Shown here: piece after piece, positions 42,812 to 53,041 of the stretch
Position numbering within the stretch: position 1 is the stretch's first letter
How the letters are laid out: each line of letters starts with the position of its first letter
Assembly: GCA_907165135.1 (NCBI GenBank)
Contig: OU015569.1
Location: forward strand, 11,222,501-11,286,500
Length of the DNA stretch: 64,000 bases
Direction: 5' to 3'
From: Oikopleura dioica
Taxonomy: Eukaryota; Chordata; Appendicularia; Copelata; Oikopleuridae
Translations under genes and position numbers: made by a program
Notes under the pieces: generated by a model
Told to the model about the DNA's origin: nothing
What the model saw: the letters and a program-made list of their open reading frames with translations, nothing else
Database searches by the model: none

Positions 42812-45268
42812 CGCATCGAAGAAACGATCCCTCCCAATCAAGCTATCACGGGCCATTCCATCCAGACCCCAACTATCGGCCAGAGCGCTACCGCCGCGGT
42901 GGGAATGCCCCTTCCCGCGACTACCAGCTCTTCAACGCCGGTGGCGGCCTGCCCCAGGGCGTGAACCGGTATCCACCAGCAGTAGCTTACAACCGAAAAC
43001 CGAACGAACCTCCGCTTGCTCCTGAACAGCCGCAGAAGCTTCTCCAAAATCTGCCGAACTCTTCAATTTCGCAAGTAGCAAATTTTCCAATTTCCCAAAC
43101 GACGAAATCGTCCTCGACTTCCGCGAGTTCCGCAACTTCCTCGAGCACGACGACTTCAACGACGACGACAACTGCAGAGCCGTCAAAGCCATCATCGAAA
43201 AGGGCATTGCCACGTGTCTCGACCACAAAAGCGCCTCCAGAGCCGCCGAAAAAAGCGCCACCTGGCGGCGGATCCAAACGCGATCAGTCGGTAAGTTCAA
43301 TCTCTTTCTCCTGTCTCGTGTCACTTCTACTCACATGCAAGAAGCGCTGACATGATCCATGCTGGCATGTTTTGATTAGTCCGAAGAAGTCCTTTTTTCT
43401 TCAAAAGGTGCAGCTGCAGGAGCTCAAGCTAATCGCTGCATATCTGCCGGGACACGAGCAACTAAACAACCGCAAACCGCTCCGCTGCTGTATTATGCGG
43501 TCGAATGCATCATTTTTGAGCGATTTTTTAAGAACACTGATTTAACCTAAACTATTTTAACTCCTTCAATTCAGAAAGGTGGAAAAGCGCTGCCAGGAAA
43601 ACTCCCCGGCGGTGGATCCCTCCCGCTGCCGACAATGAAGCCTTCAATTCGAAAGAAATTCATCGAGGATGAAATCGATCGAATTGGAATCAAGATCGAG
43701 GAAAAGGCTAATACCAATCACTGGGAAATCGCCAGGGACTGGCTTCGAGTGCGATCGGTTTATCCGCAGAATCACCAGGGACTTGGATCGCTCATGTTTG
43801 CCATGACTAATACCAAGGTAAAATTTGAGGTTTTACTCAAATTTACCTTTGATAACACTCAATTCAGATCATGAAAGCTGACATTCTGACGAAAGGAACC
43901 CAACTGAAGATGATGTTCTATCTTCAAGGCAACCAGCGCGCCATCTTCAAGCCAAAGCGCTACGAGCGTGAACACGTGATCAAGGGCAACGCATACGACG
44001 GCTACGACAGACACAACGGCGAGATCGCTTCATTCCACTTGGATCGCATTTTGAATTTTCGCCGAGCGCCGATTGTCGTTGGCCGCAAAATCAACCTGGA
44101 AACTGAGATCTTGCCGGTTGCGACGCAGCGGCTCAAGGATACCTTCAAGAAGAAAAACGGCAATACCTGCTTCTACGGACAGTGCTACTACTGCAAGGAG
44201 ACGGAGCTTGCCTGCGGTCATGTAAGATCATCTTTAAACGCTACTACGCGGCTTACTTTCTAGTGACCTGGGCGGGAAAATCTGTATTAAGGGTCAGGAC
44301 CATGACTCAGGGTTAATTTTGTTGAACTATCTATTCTTCTTTGATCATTCCTATCGCTATCTTATAGCTATAGCTAACACTTTATCACCTTAAAGCCTAC
44401 TAAAGCAAATAAGAATGACACTGGTCTGATTTTTTATTATGGTCTCTGAATTTGTCTCATTTTCGCCCACACTTCTACAGTACAAAGAGAAGACATAAAT
44501 TTTCTTCTCTGTTGATTATCTTTCCGTCTTTCAAATTTCTTTCAGGGTGAAATAATGGAAGGAAGCCTGACACTCTGGATGGCGGATACGTTCACTTTGG
44601 AGAAGGTACGACATCCTTATCAGCGGACATACCGAGACGATAAGAGCGCCAAGTGGGAGACGGATCCAGATTACTGTAGCGTTTACGGTAAGACTCACCT
44701 CTAGTGCGCTCGAGGGAAACTTTCGTATTTCAGTGAAGCCAAATCCGCCGTACGACAAAGGCGTGCGACTTCTAGACATGATGGACATGGCGATTTTTGA
44801 CTTCATCATTGGCAACGCGGATAGGCACCATTACGAAGTCTGGGCCGAGCAGCCTGAGTCGATGATCATTTTGCTCGACAATGCGAAATCCTTTGGCAAT
44901 CCGCACCACGACGAGCTTAGTATTCTAGCGCCAGTCGCTCAGTGCTGTTTATTGCGAAAGTCGACTTTTGACAGACTTGTGGAACTAAAGGAAAGGGGCT
45001 TGTTATGACCATTTTTCAAAAAAACGGGATTCAACATGAATTTTTGTATTTTCAAGAGCCAAAATCAACCCTCTCTCAGGGCGGATTACTGACGAAGATG
45101 TTGATAGAAGCAACACGCAACGATCCGATCTCCCCTATTCTCCACAAAAAGCACATCGAAGCCATCAATCGCCGCATGCCAATCATCTTCCAGACGTTGA
45201 CCAAGTGCGTCCAGGAGCACGGGCGCGACACTGTCATTGTCGAAAATTGGAAACGCCCGGAATCGTAG
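42812..45268 (+). CDS. FAM20B: FAM20B-type glycosaminoglycan xylosylkinase (5' end not found)
   Basis: Starts inside the gene, at an exon after a TTCTAG acceptor. A Pro/Thr/Ser-rich stalk (about 42812-43300) precedes the kinase part: [103 protein letters not shown] and [28 protein letters not shown] and LLDNAKSFG hold the catalytic Asp and metal-binding Asp. The last exon is [18 protein letters not shown] to RPES. The join at about 44998-45079 has no in-phase GT donor; GG-AG fits. FAM20B phosphorylates xylose in the proteoglycan linker in the Golgi. The N-terminal membrane anchor exon is missing from my model. The Pro/Thr-rich stalk is longer than in vertebrates. Confidence 0.88.
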
Positions 45269-46114
45269 CTTGATTCAATACTATATTAATTATTTATTAT
45301 ATAGACCCTACTTCTAGTTGAAAAAAATAATGAAACACTGCCTGTATCATACCGTATGATTCATACGACACAACCCGCCAAAACAGTACCTATTTAAACA
45401 GTTGCCTTACTGTAAAAGTTCAAAAAACACACTTTTTCAAACTCACTCGGGCCAAATACAGTGCCCAGTCGAAGAAAAAACCAAGGTCACTTGTAAAAAA
45501 ACCACCAGTTACTATCACAATACTGCGAAAATCAAGGAGGAAGCGCTACTGAGGAAACTACAGTAACAGCTGCTTTTTTTTAACCTTTCAAGACACGCGT
45601 TACACGTTCGTCGCGCTCGTTACAGTTGCATTACAGTTACAAGACTACCGAATTCCCTGCAGTATTACCACCTTTTACTATTTAATCGAATCGTATATTT
45701 TCATTTTCAAAAAAGTTCCATGTAAACTTCTTCTGTATAATGCTCATTTTACAAAATATATATATTTGAATGTCTATTATAATCCCGCGTGAATCATTTA
45801 TCAGGCAAAACCCTTAGCTAGAAGGTGAAGAAGAGTGAAGAACATGTTTGTTTTCCATTTTGAAGGTTGGGTTCTTCGAGATTAATTTTGCACAAATACA
45901 CTTTTGATTTGTTGATTCTAGCTCTTCTCAGGGGTTGAGAACTTTAAGGAGCAACTTTTTGTCATTGAAAAAGTTTGGATTATCGTAAAAAAATCAGAGT
46001 TATGATGTAATGAGAGAGATGTTTGTTTTCATTCTTATCAAAAATCAGTGCTCGACGGCTACTGAGAGGCAGATCAAAAATCGGTTTATTTGGTAGAGAA
46101 TTCTAAATCGTCCC
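45269..46114. other. Spacer 5' of RING gene A
   Basis: No gene seen. The last part (about 46000-46075) resembles the sequence before RING gene B (47200-47285), including TTCTTATCAAAAATCA and CTCGACGGCT, so it belongs to the duplicated unit. Confidence 0.45.
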
Positions 46115-46871
46115 TATGAAAGATACGGTTAGCCTAGATGGTATAAACAGATGTATTGACTCAAATGAAAAATGGAAATGTCATGATGATGTTGGAGGCT
46201 GTGGCTCGGAACTCAGTTTTTCCGAATCCGTTGTTGGTTCATGCTGTGAGAAGGCTGCTATTAGGTTGCCACCAACTGGTAAGTAGTTAAATTTATTCAT
46301 TCTAAATTATAGGAATAACCATACGCAAATTTAAAGTTAACATCATTTTAAGAAAAATTCGAATTTGTTCTGATTGTAAATCGGATCTATGAACGAGCAC
46401 GAAAAGATGAAGACATTGCAGAAGAGAAAGTTAAAGATGCAAAGAAAGAAGTCGCGAATGCAAAAAAAGTGCTTAAATTTGCGGAAGATAAAGAAAATGA
46501 GGCATGCAAAGAGCTAGAAAAAAAGAAAATCTGGCGCAAAAAAGTTCAAAAGCGATCCGTGCTCCTCACAAAACACGCTATGAAGGAGGAGAACAGCGAC
46601 CTTGGTAATATTTTATAAAATGTGAGCTATTTAGTAATAATAAACTTCAGAATCGTCGGACGAATTAGTTGAAGTTGACGGGGAAAAAGAAAACAAAAAG
46701 CTGAAATGCAAGGTCTGCTTCGAACTCTTCGACGACGAGCACCGGGAAGCCGTCTTGACAACTTGCGGTCACAAAGCCTGCTTCAAATGTCTCTCTTCTC
46801 TTCCTCAGAAGACATGCCCAACCTGCCGTGCTGATTTCACTGAAGACAAGATTCTCAAGATTTTTGACTGA
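46115..46871 (+). CDS. Coiled-coil RING-finger protein A
   Basis: Three exons with phase-1 joins: 46115 to about 46279, 46355-46604 and 46652-46871. The N-terminal part has VGGCGSELSF and VVGSCCEKAA cysteines. A Lys/Glu/Ala-rich coiled coil follows (VKDAKKEVANAKKVLKFAED), then a C-terminal C3HC4 RING: CKVC, CGHKACFKC, CPTC. All eight zinc ligands are present. Probably an E3 ubiquitin ligase with its RING at the C-terminus; the substrate is unknown. It is a tandem duplicate of the gene at 47350. Confidence 0.8.
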
Positions 46872-46979
46872 TTTCTTTTTCAATTTATCACACTCTTTTC
46901 GTAGGCTGTTAGAAGCTCAATAAATTTATTTCCTCTACTTCCGTCTTTGTTGATTTCAATTTTCATAAAGTTCAATTAA

Positions 46980-47140
46980 ATAGATTAATTTATTCTTCGT
47001 CGATTATCTGTCAGGAAAGAGGAGCAAGAAAAGCTCCTTTGCAGGGTAAAGTAAATCTGCTTTTGTTTTGGCGTTGAGCGGTGAAACTTGGACAATTCTA
47101 GTTGTGAAATTAGAGGTATTCGGTGTATCTGTTGAGAAAT
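46980..47140 (-). pseudogene. Duplicated 3' fragment of the claudin-like gene
   Basis: Matches 48212-48360, the last exon and 3' end of the claudin-like gene, at high identity (shared TAGATTAATTTATTCTTCG and GGCGTTGAGCGGTGAAACTT). The rest of that gene is absent here. It lies between RING genes A and B, so the duplicated unit was RING gene plus the end of its convergent neighbour. Confidence 0.8.
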
Positions 47141-47349
47141 GTTATCATAATGAAATTTAGTTTTGATTGCTGTAAGTTACAGCCTGTAACGAGAAATGAA
47201 GGTTATGATGTAATTGATGGCTTTAAAATGTCCAATAACGTGTCTTGTGTTGATTCTTATCAAAAATCATCGCTCGACGGCTGCTGAGTGAATACGAAAT
47301 TGAAACGAAAATCGGGCTAGTTTGCCTCGACAGATTTTTCAACTGGGTT

Positions 47350-48095
47350 ATGAAGGAGAGTTCTATTAACTCAGAAGATGTAGAGAAAATATTGAGCATG
47401 AAGGATAAGCAAATATGCATTGCAATCGGAGTTGGAGGCTGTGGATCCGATCAACTCAGTGTGCGCGAGAGGTTTGTTGGTTCATGCTGTGATAAAGCTG
47501 CGTACTCGTTGCCAGCTGAGAGTAAGTAAAAAAATTACAATTTAGACCACATATATCAAGAATTTAAACATCCATTTAGATAAATACGAAATTGTGTGCA
47601 TTGTCAATCGGATCTATGAAGAAGCGAGAAAATATGAAGGGGTCGCAGAAGAGAAAGTTGAAGATGCAAAGAAAAAGGTGGCTACGGCGAAGAAAGCTCT
47701 TGAAGATGCAGAAACAGAGGAGAATAAGGCACGAGAAGAGTTAGAGAAGAATAGAAACTGGCGCAAAAGAGTTCAAAAGCGATCGTTGATCCTCACAGAA
47801 AATGCTATGAAGGAGGAGAACAGCGATCTGGGTAATACTTAGTAAATGATAAGTCCTTTGATAAATTTTAGATTCGTCCGACGAGTCCGATGAAACAAAC
47901 GGGGAAGAAGAAAACGAAAAGCCTAAATGCAAGGTCTGTTTTGAACTCTTTGGCAACGATCACCCCGAAGCCGTCTTGATAACATGTGGTCACAAAGGTT
48001 GCTTCGGCTGCCTTTCTTCTCTTCCTCAGAAGACATGCCCTTTCTGCCGAGCTGATTTCACTGAGGACAAGATTCTTAAGGTTATTTCTCCATAG
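47350..48095 (+). CDS. Coiled-coil RING-finger protein B
   Basis: Tandem paralogue of RING gene A with the same three-exon plan. Shared N-terminal VGGCGS and VGSCCDKAAY. Coiled coil EDAKKKVATAKKALEDAETE. C-terminal RING with CKVC, CGHKGCFGC and CPFC; all zinc ligands kept. It ends ILKVISP where copy A ends ILKIFD. The N-terminal 30 residues differ from A more than the rest does. Probable ubiquitin ligase. Confidence 0.8.
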
Positions 48096-48215
48096 AATCA
48101 ATTAATTTTTGGATCTGCTGTTAGAAGCGCAATATAATTAGAACTATCTTTTTGTCTCTTCCTTGTTTTTTGTCTTTTAGCAGAAAAAAACCAATATAGA
48201 AAATCATTAAATAGA

Positions 48216-51200
48216 TTAATTTATTCTTCGTTGATTATCTGTCAGGAAAGAGAAGCATAAAACGCTCCTTTGCAGGGTAAAGTAAATCTGCTTTTGTTTT
48301 GGCGTTGAGCGGTGAAACTTGAACAATTCTAGTTGTGAATTCAGAGGTATTCGGTGTATCTTGAGACAGGCTGCGTGATTGTGGAATGCAGGGGATACGA
48401 GCGGCGAGGCTGGAGCAGTCGCGACGCCAGAGCTGAAGATTTTCAATAGTCTTTTATGTTTCCTTCCTGTTTCTTTACCTAGAATTACTCCGGCGATCAC
48501 TAGAAAGACCATGCTAGCCCATCCAAACCAGACCCCGCTTTTCTGAGGATCAGCTACTGTTTCATTTTCGTCCAGATTCTGGACTCAAGAATACGAGTTC
48601 CGGATTTAAAGATTCAATGATCCGTTCCTATCGAAACTAATAGCTAGCTCGTCGTTCGAGTTTGAGATAGTTTCTTGGTTGTAGAAAGAGTTTGACATTT
48701 TGAGCACCTGAATGGCCCGCCACGTGACTCCCGTGCCGCTCAGGATTCCACTGATGCAGGCGAGCGCTCCTTCATAAGACCGTTGTTTTACATTCGCGAG
48801 GAAATCAGCCACTACCTGTTAGAAGCAGAACACACGGCTTTGCACCATCCTGTATTAACACTGAGCACTTGCACGCGAGCCAGACGATGGCCGATCCAAG
48901 AGAGGAACAAATTATTGCGCTGATAAGTAGAACTCGCGCTCCAAGAACGCTGAATAGATAATTTTCTGGCACCAATTCTCTTTCTAAATATGAACCTGAT
49001 TGGAGTCGAATTTTCATCGAGCTTTTGACCATTGGAAAATCCACGCCAATTCCAGCAAGCCCACTTTCAAAAGTTATCGAAATACCGTTCGTTAGGATCC
49101 TAGAATTATATTGCTTACAATTTGTAAGTTACAAATGTTATTAGTCTGTATGAGGGCTTAATTTTTACTACGAATTACTATTTTATGCTCAAGTTTTCAT
49201 TTTACCCACTAATAATAATTTCAATAAAAACTACACAATCCTATCTGATTTTCTATTATGGTCTCTCTGACTCGGACGCATACTCATACTGTCTCGCACG
49301 CGTGAGAGACAGTAATCAAACTTTCTCCTCTCTTAAGGGATCCCCCCCTGATTTTTCAAATCTTTATGACGGGTGTACTAGTGCCGTATTTAAATTCCTC
49401 GTTTCCTAAGGATCATTTTGATGTATAATTGTACCCCATTACAGACATCGTTACCCAAAATTTTTGCACTTGAAAATCGCGAAAATGCATGTAAAATGTA
49501 CTTAGCGCAGGGTTCCGAATCGCGGGGGCGCGCGCCGTGAGCGCCAGAGTTTGAACGCAAGCGCGAACGAGAATCTCGGGAGCAAGCGGCGCCCTCCCGA
49601 GCAAGTTGGGGAGCAAATTTTCAAAATGAAAGCGCCGGCGGGTCCGAGTTTGCGCCTCTTTTCTCGGTTTATAATCGATCAGTTTGTGAAAATTGAATGA
49701 AAGAATCTTCCCCTGAAGAATATCTTTCAAAATTATGATGAATTATCTTCATTATGAATTTCGACATGAGCTATTTTCAAAAATTCTTTTTGTAGTTTTA
49801 AGTTTTTCTCTATCATTCTGAATTCAGTCGCTATCGACGAAAGAAAAGTTTAACTTCAAATGGATTCAGCACTTTCAATTTTGAAATTCAAATTTGAAAA
49901 GTTATCTTATGAGGTCTTATGAAAATCATTAAAGTAATAAGAATCTGTAATCCCTACTATGGAGTCTAAGTAGTCTTAGAGTAGTCTAAGACTATGGAAC
50001 ATAGTTATTAGCACATACTTTGCGGGAATCAAGCGCAAACAAACCAAAATATTGCCTCGCGCAACGCGAACGCCCGCTGTGGAACCGATCCACTCCGGAA
50101 AAGCTCACCTTCCACTCGGCTGGTGATTGTTTTCATAACCCCATTAGTAGGCTTATTAGATGAAAACTTGGCTCATTTTTCTAGCTTAGTTTAGGGGTCA
50201 TATGTTACAGTTTTGGAAAGCCCAGAAGCTGAGCTTTCATTTGGGCACCATATCAAGGGGTCTGGTTTATGCCCGCAGGGCAATTCATGAGACCGGAAGT
50301 TCCGAAATCGGCACTAGATCTCTTCAATCGAATTTTTGAGTGCTGGTAGTCACTCGAAATGGCTCCAGAGTAGGCGCGTTAGAAAGCCCAGTGTCTGAGC
50401 TTTCCAAAACGCTAAAAAAATCTAGCTGCCTTGCTACCTAGTGGCCGCTAGGGGCGCTAGAATAGTGAATTTTAAGGATTTCTAGGAAGAAAACTGCATA
50501 ATCTTGGTCTCAACCGGTTGGTTTTGTCACTGTTAAACGTCACTACTAAGATGTTTACGTCTTTATTAACAAATTCAAGCCTTAAATTTCGACCAAATGA
50601 GCAAGTTCTAGTGCAAGAAATCCCATTTACGGTGCCAAATTTGAGTTTCTAGCGCCCCTAGCGACCACTAGGTAGCAGGGCAGCTAGATTTTATTAGCGT
50701 TTTGGAAAGCTCAGACACTGCGCTTTCTAACGCGCCTATTCTAAAGCCATTTCGAGTGACTACCGGTACTAAAAAATTCGATTGAAGAGATCTAGTGCCG
50801 ATTTCGGAACTTCCGGTCTCATGAATTGGCTTGCGGGCATAAACCAGACCCCTTGATATGGTGCCCAAATGATAGCTCAGCTTCTGAGCTTTCCAAAACT
50901 GTGCCATATAACCTCTAAACTAACTTATAAAGATGGGCCGAATTTTCATCTTATAAGCCTACCCATTAGGTAACTTTAGTACAGAATTTTCTCGGCTTTT
51001 CGGTGAATCAAATTTCGTTGAGAAGAAATGAAGTTTGCAGGAGTTTATGCCTTTTGAAGTTGAATTTCTCTTTTTCACTCTAGCTCAAGAATTAATTGTG
51101 ATAAGGAAAATCTGAAAGTGGGAGGTGAATGCTGAGAGAATGTAGATATGTTTAACAGAAAAAACAAATCGAAAAAGCTTTTCTGAAACATCAATGGCGA

Positions 51201-52389
51201 CCGCGTGAAGTAGGACTTCGCGTTACTCGCCCGGGTACTCCTATACATCGACGCGGCGCTGCTAGCTCGATCCGCGCTCCGCCAGAACCTAGGCGCGATC
51301 GAGCCCTTGGTTCGCGAACAAGAGGCTCGGGCGCGCCCGGCACTCGCCGTGAGCGCTGAAAAATGTTGCTCCCGAATTTTTTGGGGAGGGCGCACCTCGC
51401 GCCCAAGAGTTTTGTTCGCGCGCGCGGTTTGACTTGGCCGCTCCCGGCGCACGCCCCCGCGATTTGGAGCCCTGACTTAGCGTGAAAATCGTAATTTTTT
51501 TCGACTTTTCAGTGTCATCAAAAGTAGACGAATAAGGGGTCTATCGAAAGCCTAGAATCTACTGAATAAGAATATAATAACCGCACTAGAACTTCTGGCC
51601 ACAAATTGGCGCTAGAGAGCAATTTGAAGCTAAAAAAAGGGTAAAAATGGCTTCAAAAAGTTGTTCGTAAGAATTTTTTTCTGTTACTTTATCAATCACA
51701 CTTATCATGCATGCAAATGTAGCCAAGGGTCTAAACTTCATGAAAATGAAGTAATATTAGCAATGCATAAGGCCACAAAATAGTAGATACAACTTGAAAA
51801 TGGCCGAAAATGGCCGTTTTTGGCAACCTAAGTCACTTTGACGGCTTCTAAAGCATAAGTGAATCTTATAACTAGGGGCTTATCGTGCATGCATTTGCTC
51901 GTCAAGAAACGGGCTTCAATTTGAGCCCATATACAGCCCCTCACGCAAGACGAGTAAAAAGTAGATAGGGGTCAAAGTTGGGAAAATTGGGGGGGATCCC
52001 TTAAATTTCTTCAAAATAATTCAATAACCTTTCCTGAGAAATCGGAGTAGCAGCTTGCTGAGTGCAGCGATGCCAAAGTCCTTTTTGGGAATAAAAAGTT
52101 AGAATAAAAAGTTCATTTTCACAAATTTTGGAAAACTGGAATTGATTCCCTAACCTTCGTAATAGACGACAGAGGCGTCTGAGGTCAGAAAGTGGCTGAT
52201 CCATTTTGAGGAGACGATTGAAATCAATTGACATATTAGACCAGTTATGAGCAGCAGCGTGCCTAAATTTCCATTTAATTCCCATTTGATATCGCAATTA
52301 AGACAGAATAAAAAAAAACAGGGTGGCTCTGAAACTACAGTAATCCACCTACCTAGGGCATGAATAAACTGCGCCAGCACCCGAAACAT
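48216..52389 (-). CDS. Claudin/PMP22-like four-transmembrane protein
   Basis: Exons: 52389-52353, 52262-52155, 52080-52029, 49099-48816, 48769 on, then the last exon to 48216. Start MFRVLAQFIHALG right after a TTCAG acceptor (possible spliced-leader site). TM1 is LLLITGLICQLISIVS. The first outer loop has W and GLWHRC as in claudins, but I see no second loop cysteine before TM2. TM2 is VLGARVLLISAIICSSLGSA, TM3 ALACISGILSGTGVTW, TM4 WASMVFLVIAGVILG, then a basic tail (KETGRKHKRLLK). The join between TM3 and TM4 is unclear; GTGCTC at 48715 or a GA donor further on both keep the frame. Intron 3 is about 2.9 kb because of nested elements. Probable junction or membrane protein. Confidence 0.75.
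49508..51474. mobile_element. hAT-type element with 8-bp target duplication
   Basis: Flanked by ACTTAGCG on both sides (49500-49507 and 51475-51482). Ends are CAGGGTTCCGAATCGCGGGG and the complement of a GCGATTTGGAGCCCTG end. The GC-rich arms stay similar for about 150 bases. An 8-bp duplication with CAGGG termini is the hAT pattern. Non-autonomous. It sits inside the TTAA element and itself holds the palindrome at 50150. Confidence 0.82.
50150..50959. mobile_element. 810-bp palindromic element, TA target site
   Basis: GGCTTATTAGATGAAAA at the left is inverted as TTTTCATCTTATAAGCC at the right, with TA outside both. The two arms of about 400 bases match at high identity, including GGGCACCATATCAAGGGGTC and ATGAGACCGGAAGTTCCGAA. 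They meet at a short centre near 50540-50570. This is a snap-back palindrome with no coding sequence, nested in the hAT-type element. Confidence 0.85.
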
Positions 52390-53041
52390 CTGAATACAAT
52401 CAATATTAGATGCAGCCAAAGTATGAAGCCGGCGATAAGCTATTCTCTGTCCAAATTTCTATGACACAAGAAGACACAAACGATCAAACGGATGCCTACG
52501 CGCGACTCCCAGCCCTGACTGACCCTGTGATAAGCCCCAACGACGGGAAGAAATAAAAATTGACAAAATTTTTAATTTTAGAAATAAAAGGGATCATTGA
52601 GGACTAGACTTTGAGGACCTCAATTTTCAGGTGAATTTTTCCGTAAGAGTTAATGAAGTTACACCCTTAATTAATCCAAGAAAACATGCTAAATAGATCA
52701 TAAAATTGATTGGTAAAAGTAAGGGTATGGGTGAGTTAAGGTTTGTATTGGACGATTTAACATAGTGATACCCTTATTTTTTATTCAAAAAATTATTGAA
52801 ATAGCTAAGGCTTTATAGAAAATTTTTCTATGAATTTCTATTCAATAATTTCTATAAGAAAAAATAAGGGTATCACTGTGATAATTTTGAAATAAAATCT
52901 TCATAAATAAATCTTAACCCTAACCCTAACCCTAACCAATTTGATAATTTACGAGGACTCTCAAAAAAACCAAAGTCTATTTTTCTTGTACGAAGGAAAC
53001 AGAAACAGACTGTAATAAAAGATGAGTGCCCTTTATATCCA
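52390..53041. other. Spacer upstream of the claudin-like gene
   Basis: Contains the element at 52672-52937. No gene seen. Should hold the claudin-like promoter. Confidence 0.4.
52672..52937. mobile_element. AAATAAGGGTATCAC hairpin with TTAGGG-type end
   Basis: AGTGATACCCTTATTTTTT (about 52764) pairs with AAAAAATAAGGGTATCACT (about 52860) around a partly palindromic loop. The right end runs into AACCCTAACCCTAACCCTAA (to about 52937). The left end is weaker (GTTACACCCTTAATTAATCC, then GGGTATGGGTGAGTTAAGG). Related to the element at 14187. Confidence 0.6.

Larger units (their letters stand above)
49337..52000. mobile_element. Outer element, TTAA target site
   Basis: The ends are inverted copies of GGGATCCCCCCC, with TTAA on both sides (49333-49336 and 52001-52004). 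TTAA duplication is typical of piggyBac-type elements. No transposase frame is seen. It lies in intron 3 of the claudin-like gene and contains the element at 49508. Confidence 0.72.
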
